This document shows positions 1 to 6,023 of a stretch of DNA of 8,055 nucleotides, piece by piece. Made by a program: the position numbers and the translations under genes. The DNA comes from Clostridiales bacterium. Its GTDB lineage: Bacteria > Bacillota > Clostridia > Christensenellales > Aristaeellaceae. Positions within the stretch are counted from its first letter, which is position 1. The number at the start of each line of letters is the position of its first letter. The stretch lies in the NCBI GenBank assembly GCA_012522875.1, contig JAAYJP010000236.1, positions 1 to 8,055 of the forward strand, in the 5' to 3' direction. The notes under the pieces were generated by a model that worked only from the letters and a program-made list of their open reading frames with translations, was not told where the DNA came from and made no database searches.

Positions 1-96
1 TTAGCCCCCCTGATTGCCTGACCCGCCCTCACGTTGGGGGTCAGAACAGCCCTTTTGGGCGGCCTTGCCGCCTGATGCGAGAGAAGGAGGTCTTTC
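1..96 (+). promoter_or_regulatory. Leader of the B12-binding protein gene with three small hairpins
   Basis: No gene start is seen here. Frame 1 reads six sense codons (LAPLIA) and a stop at 19-21, which could be the tail of an upstream gene but is too short to support. Three inverted repeats are visible: CTGACCC (18-24) with GGGTCAG (38-44), loop 13; GCCC (49-52) with GGGC (57-60), loop TTTT; and GGCGGC (58-63) with GCCGCC (67-72), loop CTT. The last two share bases 58-60 and so cannot form together. None is followed by a T run, so they are not clear intrinsic terminators. There is no convincing -35/-10 pair and no recognisable cobalamin riboswitch. The ribosome binding site AAGGAGGT (84-91) is strong and fixes the ATG at 97. 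Confidence 0.4.
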
Positions 97-759
97 ATGG
101 CCGACAAGATCAAGGATTCCCTGAACCGGTTTATCGCTTACCTGCAGGCACGCAAGATGGAGGAAGCGGTCGCCTTCGCGCTTTCCCTTTTAAGCGAAGG
201 CCTCGTAACCGTGCCCCAGTTGTACGAAGGCATATTGGCGCCCGCCCTTAACCGGATCCAGGTGCCCAGGGACCAGGAGGACGCGCTGATCTGGCAGGAG
301 CATGTCCAGTCCGCCATTGTCCAGGCGGTGATGGGCGCCTGCCAGCCCTTTATCCTTTCAGAGCGCGACCGCTATGGCAGGCCCGGCAAGGGCCAACGCG
401 TGATGCTGGCTTGCCCGGAGGAGGAATACCATGAGATCGGAATCAGGATGGGCGCTGATTTTTTCCGCATCCTGGGTTTTGACGCGGTTTTTATCGGCGC
501 CAACACCCCCCGGAACACCCTCCTTCACGCGGCGGGAGCCTTGCAACCTGACATTGTGGTCCTGAGCGTCACCAATTATCTGAACCTGGCACAGCTGCCG
601 GGGATTATCCAGGCACTCCGGGAGGCCTTTCCTGGCCTGAGGGTTTATCTGGCGGGGAGCGCGCTCATCCACACAGGGAAGGGTGCCGCGGATTTCCAGG
701 CGGACGGCGTGATCAACAGGTTTGAGGATGTGAAAAAGGTTTCGGAGGTGGCAGAATGA
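97..759 (+). CDS. Cobalamin (B12)-binding domain protein, stand-alone, no HTH
   Basis: A 220-residue soluble protein with the two-part layout of B12-binding modules. A helical region (about residues 3-85) is followed by a Rossmann-like B12-binding domain (about 98-210). The cobalamin motif appears as E110-Y-H112-E-I-G115, a conservative variant of DxHxxG, so H112 would be the lower axial ligand of cobalt. The later SxL and GG motifs are weaker (S157-V-T159; G187-S188). W66-Q-E68-H69 in the helical part matches the EH motif of CarH-like and corrinoid proteins. The Trp expected ten residues before the Glu in CarH is Arg58, so a CarH-type photoreceptor is doubtful. There is no MerR-type DNA-binding domain and no methyltransferase domain. 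The stop overlaps the permease start (ATGA). A role as corrinoid sensor or carrier coupled to the ABC transporter is inference; the domain call is strong. Confidence 0.85.
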   Translation: MADKIKDSLNRFIAYLQARKMEEAVAFALSLLSEGLVTVPQLYEGILAPALNRIQVPRDQEDALIWQEHVQSAIVQAVMGACQPFILSERDRYGRPGKGQRVMLACPEEEYHEIGIRMGADFFRILGFDAVFIGANTPRNTLLHAAGALQPDIVVLSVTNYLNLAQLPGIIQALREAFPGLRVYLAGSALIHTGKGAADFQADGVINRFEDVKKVSEVAE

Positions 760-1910
760 AAACCGCCCTCAAGATTGCCTGGCGGTTCCTGACCGCCTCC
801 AAAGGCCAGTCCCTCCTCATTGCCATTGGCATCGCGGTGGGGGTGTCCGTGCAGGTCTTCATTGGATCCCTGATTGGCGGTTTGCAGGTGGAACTGGTGG
901 ATAACGCCATTGGCCGCAATACGCAGATCACCATTACCGCCAGGGACCGCGGGGATTATGTGGAAAATTACCAGGAGGTGGCAGGAACCCTTGAAGAAGC
1001 CGGGCTGGGCGTGAAACGGGTCTCCCCGGTGCTTGACGCCTCAGGCTTTCTAAGGGTGGGTCAGGACGATTACCCCATCCAGCTTCGCGGCTTTGCTTCG
1101 AGTAACGCCGACAGCATCTACCGGCTGACAGAAGCGCTGGTCTCAGGCGCCTTGCCGGAGAGTGGCCAGGTAGCCCTGGGAATCAACCTGGCCCAGGAGG
1201 CGGGAATTGAGGCGATGGACACCGTTACGCTGGCCACGCCCAGGGGGAACACCCGGGATGTGAGCGTCTCAGGCATTTATGACCTGAAAACCGCCGCGCT
1301 CAATAGCCGCTGGGTGCTGACAGACATTGCGCTGGTACAGGCGGCTTTTGGCTATGGCGATGTAGCCTCGGCCATTGAGATGCAGGCGGAGGACCCTTTC
1401 CAGGCAGATCAAATCGCGGTGGAGATGGCGGGCCTCCTGCCCCAGAGCCTGAAGGTGGATGATTGGAAAGCACAAAACGAGCAGCTTCTAAGCGGGCTCA
1501 ATGGCCAGAGCGTCTCCAGCCTGATGATCCAGGTTTTTGTGCTGGTCAGCGTGGTGTTGGCCATCGCCAGCGTGCTGGCTATCTCGGTGATGCAGAAGAG
1601 CAAGCAACTGGGCATCCTGAAAGCCATGGGTATCAGGGACGGATCGGCCAGCGTGATCTTCCTGGCGGAAGGCTTTCTCCTGGGGATCGCGGGCGCCATT
1701 CTGGGTGTGGCTTTGGGGCTGGGGCTGACCTACGCGTTTACCCGCTTTGCCCTGAACCCGGACGGTACGCCGGTGGTAGCGCTCCTGGTGGACCCGCAGT
1801 TCATCGCCATCTCGGCGCTTGTTGCAGTGCTTTCTGCCACCTTAGCTTCCCTTATCCCAGCCCGGCGTTCGGCCAGGCTGGATCCCATGGAGGTCATCAA
1901 GAATGGATAA
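756..1910 (+). CDS. ABC transporter permease, FtsX/MacB/LolC type
   Basis: A 384-residue membrane protein with the topology of type VII (MacB/LolCE/FtsX) ABC permeases. There is one membrane helix near the N-terminus (about residues 17-42), a large extracytoplasmic domain (about 43-250), and three C-terminal helices (about 254-279, 299-330, 348-368). Family marks are the cytoplasmic coupling segment KQLGILKAMG (283-292) after the second helix and the tail ARRSARLDPMEVIKNG (369-384), close to the PARRAARLDPxE ending of MacB/DevC/LolC permeases. The start is preceded by GGAGGTG (744-750) and overlaps the upstream stop by four bases. Proteins of this class work as dimers and couple cytoplasmic ATP hydrolysis to movement of the external domain, for lipoprotein, peptide or drug export or for cell-wall hydrolase control. 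Which applies here cannot be read from the sequence. No separate adaptor (MacA-like) gene is present in the window. Confidence 0.88.
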   Translation: MKTALKIAWRFLTASKGQSLLIAIGIAVGVSVQVFIGSLIGGLQVELVDNAIGRNTQITITARDRGDYVENYQEVAGTLEEAGLGVKRVSPVLDASGFLRVGQDDYPIQLRGFASSNADSIYRLTEALVSGALPESGQVALGINLAQEAGIEAMDTVTLATPRGNTRDVSVSGIYDLKTAALNSRWVLTDIALVQAAFGYGDVASAIEMQAEDPFQADQIAVEMAGLLPQSLKVDDWKAQNEQLLSGLNGQSVSSLMIQVFVLVSVVLAIASVLAISVMQKSKQLGILKAMGIRDGSASVIFLAEGFLLGIAGAILGVALGLGLTYAFTRFALNPDGTPVVALLVDPQFIAISALVAVLSATLASLIPARRSARLDPMEVIKNG

Positions 1911-2622
1911 TATTATCAGCCTGAAGGGCATCAACAAGATATACGGCAGCGAGATCAAGACCCAGGTGTTGACGGATGTGAACCTGGATATCGCAAATCA
2001 GTCCTTCACATCCATCATCGGCGCTTCGGGCTCGGGGAAAAGCACGCTGCTGAACATCATCGGCACCCTGGATCGCCCCACAAGCGGAAGTGTCATCATC
2101 AACGGGACCCAGACCACCAGGATGACCAGGAGCGCGCTGGCCCGCCTGCGCAATGAGACCATCGGTTTCGTATTCCAGTTCCACTACCTTCTGCCGGAGT
2201 TCACGGCGCTTGAGAACGTGCTCATGCCCGCACGCATCCGGGACGGCCGTGTCACGCCGGAAGCGATGGAGCGCGCCCGGGAGCTGATGCGGCTGATGGG
2301 CATTGAGCGGGTGCAGAACAACAACGCCGCCAAGATGTCAGGCGGACAGCAGCAGCGCACTTCCATCGCCCGGGCGTTGATCAACAACCCCCGGATCGTG
2401 CTGGCGGATGAGCCCACCGGCAACCTGGACTCCGACTCCACTGAGGTGGTCTATGACATTCTCAGGGACATCAACGAGCGGTTCAAGACCACTTTCCTGA
2501 TCATCACCCATGACCGGCGCATCGCGCAGAAGGCCGACCGCATTATTGAAATCAGGGACGGCCGGATCTTCCTTGACCTCCCCAACCAGCTGGCCAAAAA
2601 CATTGGGGAACAAAGCGCCTAA
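1903..2622 (+). CDS. ABC transporter ATP-binding protein, LolD/MacB family
   Basis: A complete 239-residue nucleotide-binding subunit with every catalytic motif intact: Walker A GASGSGKST (40-48), Q-loop Q92 in FVFQFHYLLPEFTALENV, signature MSGGQQQR (145-152, Met in place of the usual Leu), Walker B RIVLADE (164-170) with catalytic E170, D-loop NLDS (174-177) and H-loop His203. The FQFHYLLPxFTALENV stretch is characteristic of the LolD/MacB/FtsE branch rather than of importers. The start ATG lies 8 bases inside the permease end and is preceded by GGAGGT (1889-1894), so the two subunits are probably made in step and form one transporter as dimers of each. The gene is last in its transcription unit and is followed within 20 bases by a strong terminator. 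Exporter or mechanotransmission class is well supported; the substrate is unknown. Confidence 0.93.
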   Translation: MDNIISLKGINKIYGSEIKTQVLTDVNLDIANQSFTSIIGASGSGKSTLLNIIGTLDRPTSGSVIINGTQTTRMTRSALARLRNETIGFVFQFHYLLPEFTALENVLMPARIRDGRVTPEAMERARELMRLMGIERVQNNNAAKMSGGQQQRTSIARALINNPRIVLADEPTGNLDSDSTEVVYDILRDINERFKTTFLIITHDRRIAQKADRIIEIRDGRIFLDLPNQLAKNIGEQSA

Positions 2623-2638
2623 CAGCCAAATGAATGCC

Positions 2639-2681
2639 CCCTGGTCCGGGCTGCCATTGCGGCTCAGGCCAGGGTTTTTTC
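2639..2681 (+). terminator. Strong rho-independent terminator of the B12-protein/ABC unit
   Basis: Bases 2639-2654 pair with 2659-2674 around the loop CATT (2655-2658). This gives about 15 pairs, including three G-T wobbles, and a single C-A mismatch (2647/2666). The outer stem is CCCTGG with CCAGGG. The hairpin runs directly into six T residues (2675-2680). It starts 17 bases after the ATPase stop, so it ends the upstream unit on the + strand. No matching T run lies on the other side, so it should work in one direction only. Confidence 0.9.
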
Positions 2682-3161
2682 TTGATTGCAGGTTGATGCT
2701 TCGTGAAGGCGCCTGGATTGCCTGCTGGCAGCTTCCCGAAAACAGCCTTACCCTCCCCCGAAAAACATACACGGCAGAAGAAAATGCGCCTGAGGCCTCC
2801 GGTTCCCTCGAGAAGGGCCTTCCTGTTACTTGCCCTCTATCCTCCAGCCTGCCAACTGCCTCAGCAGGGGATGGCCCTGGCGCGGGGCCAGGGTGCCGCT
2901 GCTTATGAAGCCATCTCTGGGCACCTTGAGGGAGCACCGGAAGCAGCAGATTTCCGCGCCGGCCACATAGAACTTCATGGCAGATGGCCATGCCGGCGGC
3001 GCTTGCCCCGGCCTGCCCGGCAAAGCCGTCAGGATGAGGGCAGATGCCAGCACCCGGATAAAGGGCCAGGCCATGGTTTTGCTGCGCTTTATTGCCACCT
3101 GGCGGCCACCTGTTCAGGTTTGCTTCATCCTGTCACGGCACGCTTGCACACTATGGCTTCG
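2682..3161. other. 480-base stretch with no confident gene
   Basis: Long open frames exist here on both strands because the DNA is GC-rich, but most lack a ribosome binding site, run into neighbouring genes in the wrong frame, or have compositions unlike the neighbouring proteins. The only one with some support is on the minus strand (2826-3098, listed separately). Two inverted repeats were noted: CCCTGGC (2875-2881) with GCCAGGG (2887-2893), loop 5, and the palindrome-like ACCTG-TT-CAGGT (3108-3119) upstream of the promoter. No parS consensus, tRNA or insertion-sequence end was seen. Confidence 0.5.
2826..3098 (-). CDS. Possible small secreted or membrane-anchored protein, unrecognised (low confidence)
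   Basis: This is a 90-residue minus-strand reading frame starting at GTG (3098-3096). The N-terminus looks like a signal peptide or anchor: a basic MAIKRSK segment, then a hydrophobic stretch at about residues 10-26 (AWPFIRVLASALILTAL), with a possible cleavage near residue 33 after GQA. The rest is short, with three clustered cysteines (CCFRC, around residues 51-55). By hand count about four-fifths of third codon positions are G or C, against under three-fifths at the first and second positions, as expected for coding DNA in this genome. Against it: no family is recognised, the ribosome site (AGGTGG, 7 bases before the GTG) is weak, no minus-strand promoter was found, and it is the only minus-strand candidate. 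It could be a gene remnant or chance. Confidence 0.3.
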   Translation of the reverse strand: MAIKRSKTMAWPFIRVLASALILTALPGRPGQAPPAWPSAMKFYVAGAEICCFRCSLKVPRDGFISSGTLAPRQGHPLLRQLAGWRIEGK

Positions 3162-3190
3162 TTTACAAAACAGGGCTGGTATGCTATCTT
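3162..3190 (+). promoter_or_regulatory. Sigma-A-type extended -10 promoter of the par operon
   Basis: TTTACA (3162-3167, five of six matches to TTGACA) is followed by a 17-base spacer and TATCTT (3185-3190, four of six matches to TATAAT). A TG dinucleotide at 3182-3183 gives an extended -10 element (TGCTATCTT). Transcription would start near 3196-3198, leaving a leader of about 35 bases before the ATG at 3232. The position between a terminator and the next operon fits. An inverted repeat at 3108-3119 lies about 43 bases upstream of the -35 box. Confidence 0.65.
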
Positions 3191-3231
3191 AATGAGGCGG
3201 AATAGAAAGGAAACAACGGGAGGAGCGAGGC

Positions 3232-3714
3232 ATGGCCGCTGTCCGTCGGGTAGCGCAGATCCTGCGCCCCTGGCTGGGGGGCGCGTTTGTTGCCCGCAAT
3301 GCCGGCCTGATGGAGACCCTGGCGCTTCGCCTGATGGGATTCCGGCCGGAAAAAGACAGCCTCCAGGAGCTGGCCTTTCAACTGGACAATCTTCTGTTCA
3401 TGCAGGTGCGGGAGGAGACGGCGGGAAGACTATCCCTTGAAATGGACAACGGACAGTTTGTGCGCCTGAGGATGAACGATTTTACCCTGATGGCTGATGA
3501 GCTTCTTTACCTGCTGTTTGAGGCACTGCCAAAGAGCGCCCAAAACCAGGCTATGATACGCACCTATTCCATGCGTTCCACCAGCCTCTCGGCGCTGAGG
3601 GCGCTGTATCTGCTCTACCGGGATATGCAGGCGCCTGAGGAGACCGCCACCCTGAGGCGCCTGGTCACTGGCAGCCACCCGCCTTTTAGGTGGCAGGGCT
3701 GGATTGATACCTGA
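3232..3714 (+). CDS. Unrecognised 160-residue protein, first gene of the par operon
   Basis: I do not recognise the family. The protein is predicted soluble: there is no signal peptide and no long hydrophobic helix, although residues 10-20 are moderately hydrophobic. It appears mainly helical, with amphipathic stretches at about 43-60 (SLQELAFQLDNLLFMQV region), 82-100 and 116-134. A probable beta hairpin (66-80) lies in the middle and a proline/tryptophan-rich tail (149-160) at the end. Composition and codon use match the neighbours, so it looks native and intact. The start is supported by GGGAGGAG (3218-3225) eight bases before the ATG and by the promoter at 3162-3190. The stop lies 16 bases before parA, so the two are probably co-transcribed. 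A role in chromosome segregation, or in loading or regulating ParA, is only a guess from position. Confidence 0.8.
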   Translation: MAAVRRVAQILRPWLGGAFVARNAGLMETLALRLMGFRPEKDSLQELAFQLDNLLFMQVREETAGRLSLEMDNGQFVRLRMNDFTLMADELLYLLFEALPKSAQNQAMIRTYSMRSTSLSALRALYLLYRDMQAPEETATLRRLVTGSHPPFRWQGWIDT

Positions 3715-3721
3715 AGGGTTT

Positions 3722-3726
3722 AGGAG
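3722..3726 (+). promoter_or_regulatory. Ribosome binding site that decides the parA start
   Basis: AGGAG lies four bases before the ATG at 3731. The reading frame is open further upstream to a TTG at 3704, but that codon lies within the preceding gene and has no ribosome site. In addition, ParA proteins of this family begin directly with the MGKIIAIANQKGGVGKT segment. The start at 3731 is therefore preferred. Confidence 0.75.
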
Positions 3727-3730
3727 AAGA

Positions 3731-4492
3731 ATGGGCAAGATAATCGCGATTGCCAATCAAAAGGGCGGGGTGGGCAAGACCACCACCGCCGTGAGCCTGG
3801 CCGCCATGCTGGCGGATGAAGGGCTCAGGGTGCTCCTGTCTGATGTGGACCCCCAGGGCAACGCCACCAGCGGCCTTGGGGTTACGGCCGGGCAGAAGAC
3901 CAGTTATGAGGTGCTGATAAACGGGCTGCCCCTTGAGCAGGCCGTGGTGAAGAGCCATGTAAAAAACCTGGCCCTCCTGCCCAGCGACATCCGCCTGGCC
4001 GCGGCCGAGGTGGAGCTGGTGGGGATGGAAAGGCGGGAGTTCCGCTTGCGGGAGGCCCTTCACATGGCCCGGGGCCAGTTTGACTATGTCCTGATTGACT
4101 GCCCGCCCTCCCTTGGGCTTCTGACCATCAACGCCCTTTCGGCCGCTGACAGCGTACTGGTCCCCATCCAGTGCGAGTATTACGCCCTGGAGGGTGTGAC
4201 AGCCCTCATGAACACCGTGTCCCGGGTGCAGCGGGGCCTGAATCCGGGGCTGGCGCTTGAGGGCGTGGCCCTCACCATGTTTGACGGGCGCACCAATCTC
4301 TCCCTCCAGGTGGCGGACGAGGTAAAAAAGCATTTCCGCGACAGTGTGTTTTCCACCGTGATCCCCCGCAGCGTCCGCCTGGGGGAGGCCCCCAGCCACG
4401 GCCAGCCCATCCACGAATATGACCCGCGCAGCGCCGGCGCCGTGGCTTACCGGCAGCTGGCCCGGGAAATCATCCAGAGGAACCGCCGATGA
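3731..4492 (+). CDS. parA: Chromosome partitioning ATPase ParA (Soj)
   Basis: A 253-residue P-loop ATPase of the ParA/MinD (SIMIBI) class. The deviant Walker A KGGVGKTT (11-18) has the signature lysine K11, Walker A' lies at LLSDVDPQGN (35-44), and Walker B is LIDCPP (121-126). The family stretch QCEYYALEG (147-155) and the IPRSVRLGEAPSHGQPI region (211-227) are also present. There is no N-terminal helix-turn-helix, which fits chromosomal Soj rather than long plasmid ParA proteins, and the length is typical. ATP-bound dimers coat the nucleoid, and ParB-parS complexes stimulate hydrolysis to move or separate origins. In Firmicutes, Soj also acts on DnaA and replication initiation. The stop overlaps the parB start by four bases (ATGA), so the pair is translationally coupled. 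The identification is secure. Confidence 0.96.
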   Translation: MGKIIAIANQKGGVGKTTTAVSLAAMLADEGLRVLLSDVDPQGNATSGLGVTAGQKTSYEVLINGLPLEQAVVKSHVKNLALLPSDIRLAAAEVELVGMERREFRLREALHMARGQFDYVLIDCPPSLGLLTINALSAADSVLVPIQCEYYALEGVTALMNTVSRVQRGLNPGLALEGVALTMFDGRTNLSLQVADEVKKHFRDSVFSTVIPRSVRLGEAPSHGQPIHEYDPRSAGAVAYRQLAREIIQRNRR

Positions 4493-5322
4493 AGAAGAAA
4501 GCCGCCCTGGGCCGCGGGCTGGATGCCCTTTTCCCGCCTGAGGCGCCCAGCGCCCAGGTGCAGGAAATCGCCATCACGCTTTTGGATCCGGACCCCAACC
4601 AGCCCCGCCGTGTGTTTGACCCGCAAGGGCTTGAGGAGTTGGCGATGTCCATTCGCCAGGTGGGGCTGCTGCAGCCTATCCTGGTTGAGCGGGCGGGGGA
4701 GCGTTACCGGATTATCGCCGGAGAACGGCGCTTCCGGGCCGGGATGATGGCAGGGCTCAAGGCCATCCCCGCCCTGGTGCGCAGGCTGTCCCCGCGGGAG
4801 CGGGAACTGGCAGCCCTGATTGAGAACCTCCAGCGGGAGGATTTAAACCCCATGGAGGCCGCCCAGGCGGTGCGGAAGCTGATGGACCAGAGCGGCTACA
4901 CCCAGGAGGAGACAGCGGAGATGCTGGGCAAGTCCCGCCCCGCTGTGGCCAACCTCCTGCGCCTGATGAATCTGTGTGCCCCGGTTCAGGAGATGATCCG
5001 GTCCAGCCAGCTGAGCGAGGGGCACGGCCGGGTGTTGGCTGGCATCAAGGATGAGAGCCTGCAACTGGCCCTGGCCCGGCGCGCGGCAGCCCAGGGATTA
5101 AGCGTGCGTGCCCTGGAAGCCCTGAGCAAGCCTGCCAGGAAACCCATGCCAAAGGCACGGACGGAGCCGGAGATGCTCGCTTTTGAGGAGCGGATCAGGG
5201 AAGCGCTGGGCGTGCGCGCTGCCATCAAGGGCAGCATGAAAAAGGGCAAGGTGGTCCTGACCTATGGCTCCTTTGAGGAACTGGAACATCTCTATGACGC
5301 CGTCGAGCGTCTGCTCTCATAG
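4489..5322 (+). CDS. parB: Chromosome partitioning protein ParB (Spo0J/Noc family)
   Basis: A 277-residue CTP-dependent DNA clamp with all standard parts. The N-terminal ParA-contact segment ALGRGLDALFP lies at 6-16. The ParB-N/CTPase domain (about 25-120) carries NQPRRVF (37-43), GLLQPILV (59-66), GERRFRAG (78-85) and ENLQREDLNPMEAA (112-125). The helix-turn-helix is at TQEETAEMLGKSRPAVANLLRL (about 138-159), followed by LSEGHGRVL (175-183). A linker (about 213-228) joins a C-terminal dimerisation domain (229-277). It binds parS, closes on CTP, spreads on DNA and stimulates ParA. Spo0J and Noc share this architecture, and adjacency to parA favours Spo0J. AGAGGA (4476-4481) precedes the ATG, which overlaps the parA stop. 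No consensus parS (TGTTTCACGTGAAACA) was found by eye in the window, so its target sites must lie elsewhere. Confidence 0.95.
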   Translation: MKKKAALGRGLDALFPPEAPSAQVQEIAITLLDPDPNQPRRVFDPQGLEELAMSIRQVGLLQPILVERAGERYRIIAGERRFRAGMMAGLKAIPALVRRLSPRERELAALIENLQREDLNPMEAAQAVRKLMDQSGYTQEETAEMLGKSRPAVANLLRLMNLCAPVQEMIRSSQLSEGHGRVLAGIKDESLQLALARRAAAQGLSVRALEALSKPARKPMPKARTEPEMLAFEERIREALGVRAAIKGSMKKGKVVLTYGSFEELEHLYDAVERLLS

Positions 5323-5339
5323 CAGGGCATACAGGACAC

Positions 5340-6023
5340 ATGGTCACGCTGAGGGCACTGGTGGTGGCGGATGAAGAAAGCCGCTATATCTGGGATTTCT
5401 TTGACCGCCAGGCCTTCAAGGGTATTGATGTGATCATCGCCTGCGGGGACTTGAAGGCCAGCTACCTTTCCTTTCTGACCACCATGGTGGCGGCTCCCCT
5501 TTTCTATGTCCACGGGAACCATGACGGCCATTTCCTCCGGCAGCCGCCTGAGGGCTGTGATAATCTGGAGGAGAGGATGCAGGTTTTGAAGGGCATCCGC
5601 TTCATCGGCTTTGGCGGAGCACTGGCTTCCAGCCCCAAGCCCTTCCACTATTCCGAGCGGGACGCCGTGCGCCAGATTACCAGGCGGCTGCCTGAGATCA
5701 GCTACCACGGCGGTTTTGATGTGCTGGTGACCCACGCTCCGGTCCAGGGCCTGGGTGACCTGGACGGCGCCTTCCACCGGGGCTTTAAAGCTTACCGGGC
5801 GCTGATTGATTTGTTTGGCCCCAAGTACCATTTCCACGGGCATGTTCACACCAGCTACAGGCAGGGCGCTTCCCGGGTGATCCGATACGGGGACACGACG
5901 ATTGTCAACGCTTTTGGCTATCGGGTCCTGGACCTTCAATTTGACAAGCCGGGACGCCGGAAACGCCTGAGCTATATCAAGACCCGCTATGACTGGGGGA
6001 GGGCCTATGGAAGCCAACCTTAA
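5340..6023 (+). CDS. Metallophosphoesterase with altered first metal motif (DxE for DxH)
   Basis: A 227-residue calcineurin-like phosphoesterase. Visible metal and catalytic motifs are CGD (35-37), YVHGNHD (56-62), THAP (131-134) and HGHVH (166-170), in the order and spacing of the family. The usual first motif DxH appears as V9-A-D11-E-E13, so Glu stands where His normally binds one of the two metals. I recall the same variant in a Clostridia branch of the superfamily, so it is probably a lineage feature rather than damage. The substrate is unknown: a phosphomonoester, phosphodiester or cyclic nucleotide would all fit. It is predicted cytoplasmic, with no signal peptide. The start lies 17 bases after parB with only a weak ribosome site (AGGA, 5333-5336), so expression may depend on ribosomes coming from parB. 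The end overlaps the next gene by 17 bases. Confidence 0.85.
   Translation: MVTLRALVVADEESRYIWDFFDRQAFKGIDVIIACGDLKASYLSFLTTMVAAPLFYVHGNHDGHFLRQPPEGCDNLEERMQVLKGIRFIGFGGALASSPKPFHYSERDAVRQITRRLPEISYHGGFDVLVTHAPVQGLGDLDGAFHRGFKAYRALIDLFGPKYHFHGHVHTSYRQGASRVIRYGDTTIVNAFGYRVLDLQFDKPGRRKRLSYIKTRYDWGRAYGSQP
5998..6003 (+). promoter_or_regulatory. Ribosome binding site that decides the start of the last gene
   Basis: GGAGGG, within a run of G residues (5995-6003), lies three bases before the ATG at 6007. The spacing is short but the pairing is strong. An in-frame ATG at 5989 has no ribosome site and would add only MTGGGP. Starting at 6007 gives MEANLNQQARANYDRA, which resembles the beginning of related Clostridia proteins as I recall them. 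Confidence 0.6.

Noticed and set aside
1..21. Possible tail of an upstream gene (LAPLIA then stop)
   Set aside because: Six codons cannot be told from chance; noted only in the leader entry.
1..96. Cobalamin riboswitch before the B12-binding protein gene
   Set aside because: The available leader is under 100 bases, against about 200 for that class, and no B12-box-like segment was recognised.
2875..2893. Seven-base hairpin CCCTGGC/GCCAGGG
   Set aside because: No T run follows on either strand and the DNA is GC-rich, so it is not called a terminator. Its likeness to the terminator stem at 2639-2674 is probably chance.
2338..2991. Minus-strand open frame of 217 codons
   Set aside because: It covers the end of the ABC ATPase, whose motifs are intact on the other strand, and shows no recognisable domain.
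2703..3440. Plus-strand open frame of 245 codons spanning the spacer and the start of the next gene
   Set aside because: It begins at GTG without a ribosome site, overlaps 209 bases of a better-supported gene in another frame, and its composition (rich in Pro, Arg, Gly) and codon-position GC do not look coding.
3704..3730. Longer ParA start at TTG (3704)
   Set aside because: It lies inside the preceding gene, has no ribosome site, and adds nine residues before the conserved ParA N-terminus.
5989..6006. Earlier ATG for the BMP-fold protein
   Set aside because: It has no ribosome site, while the ATG at 6007 follows GGAGGG.
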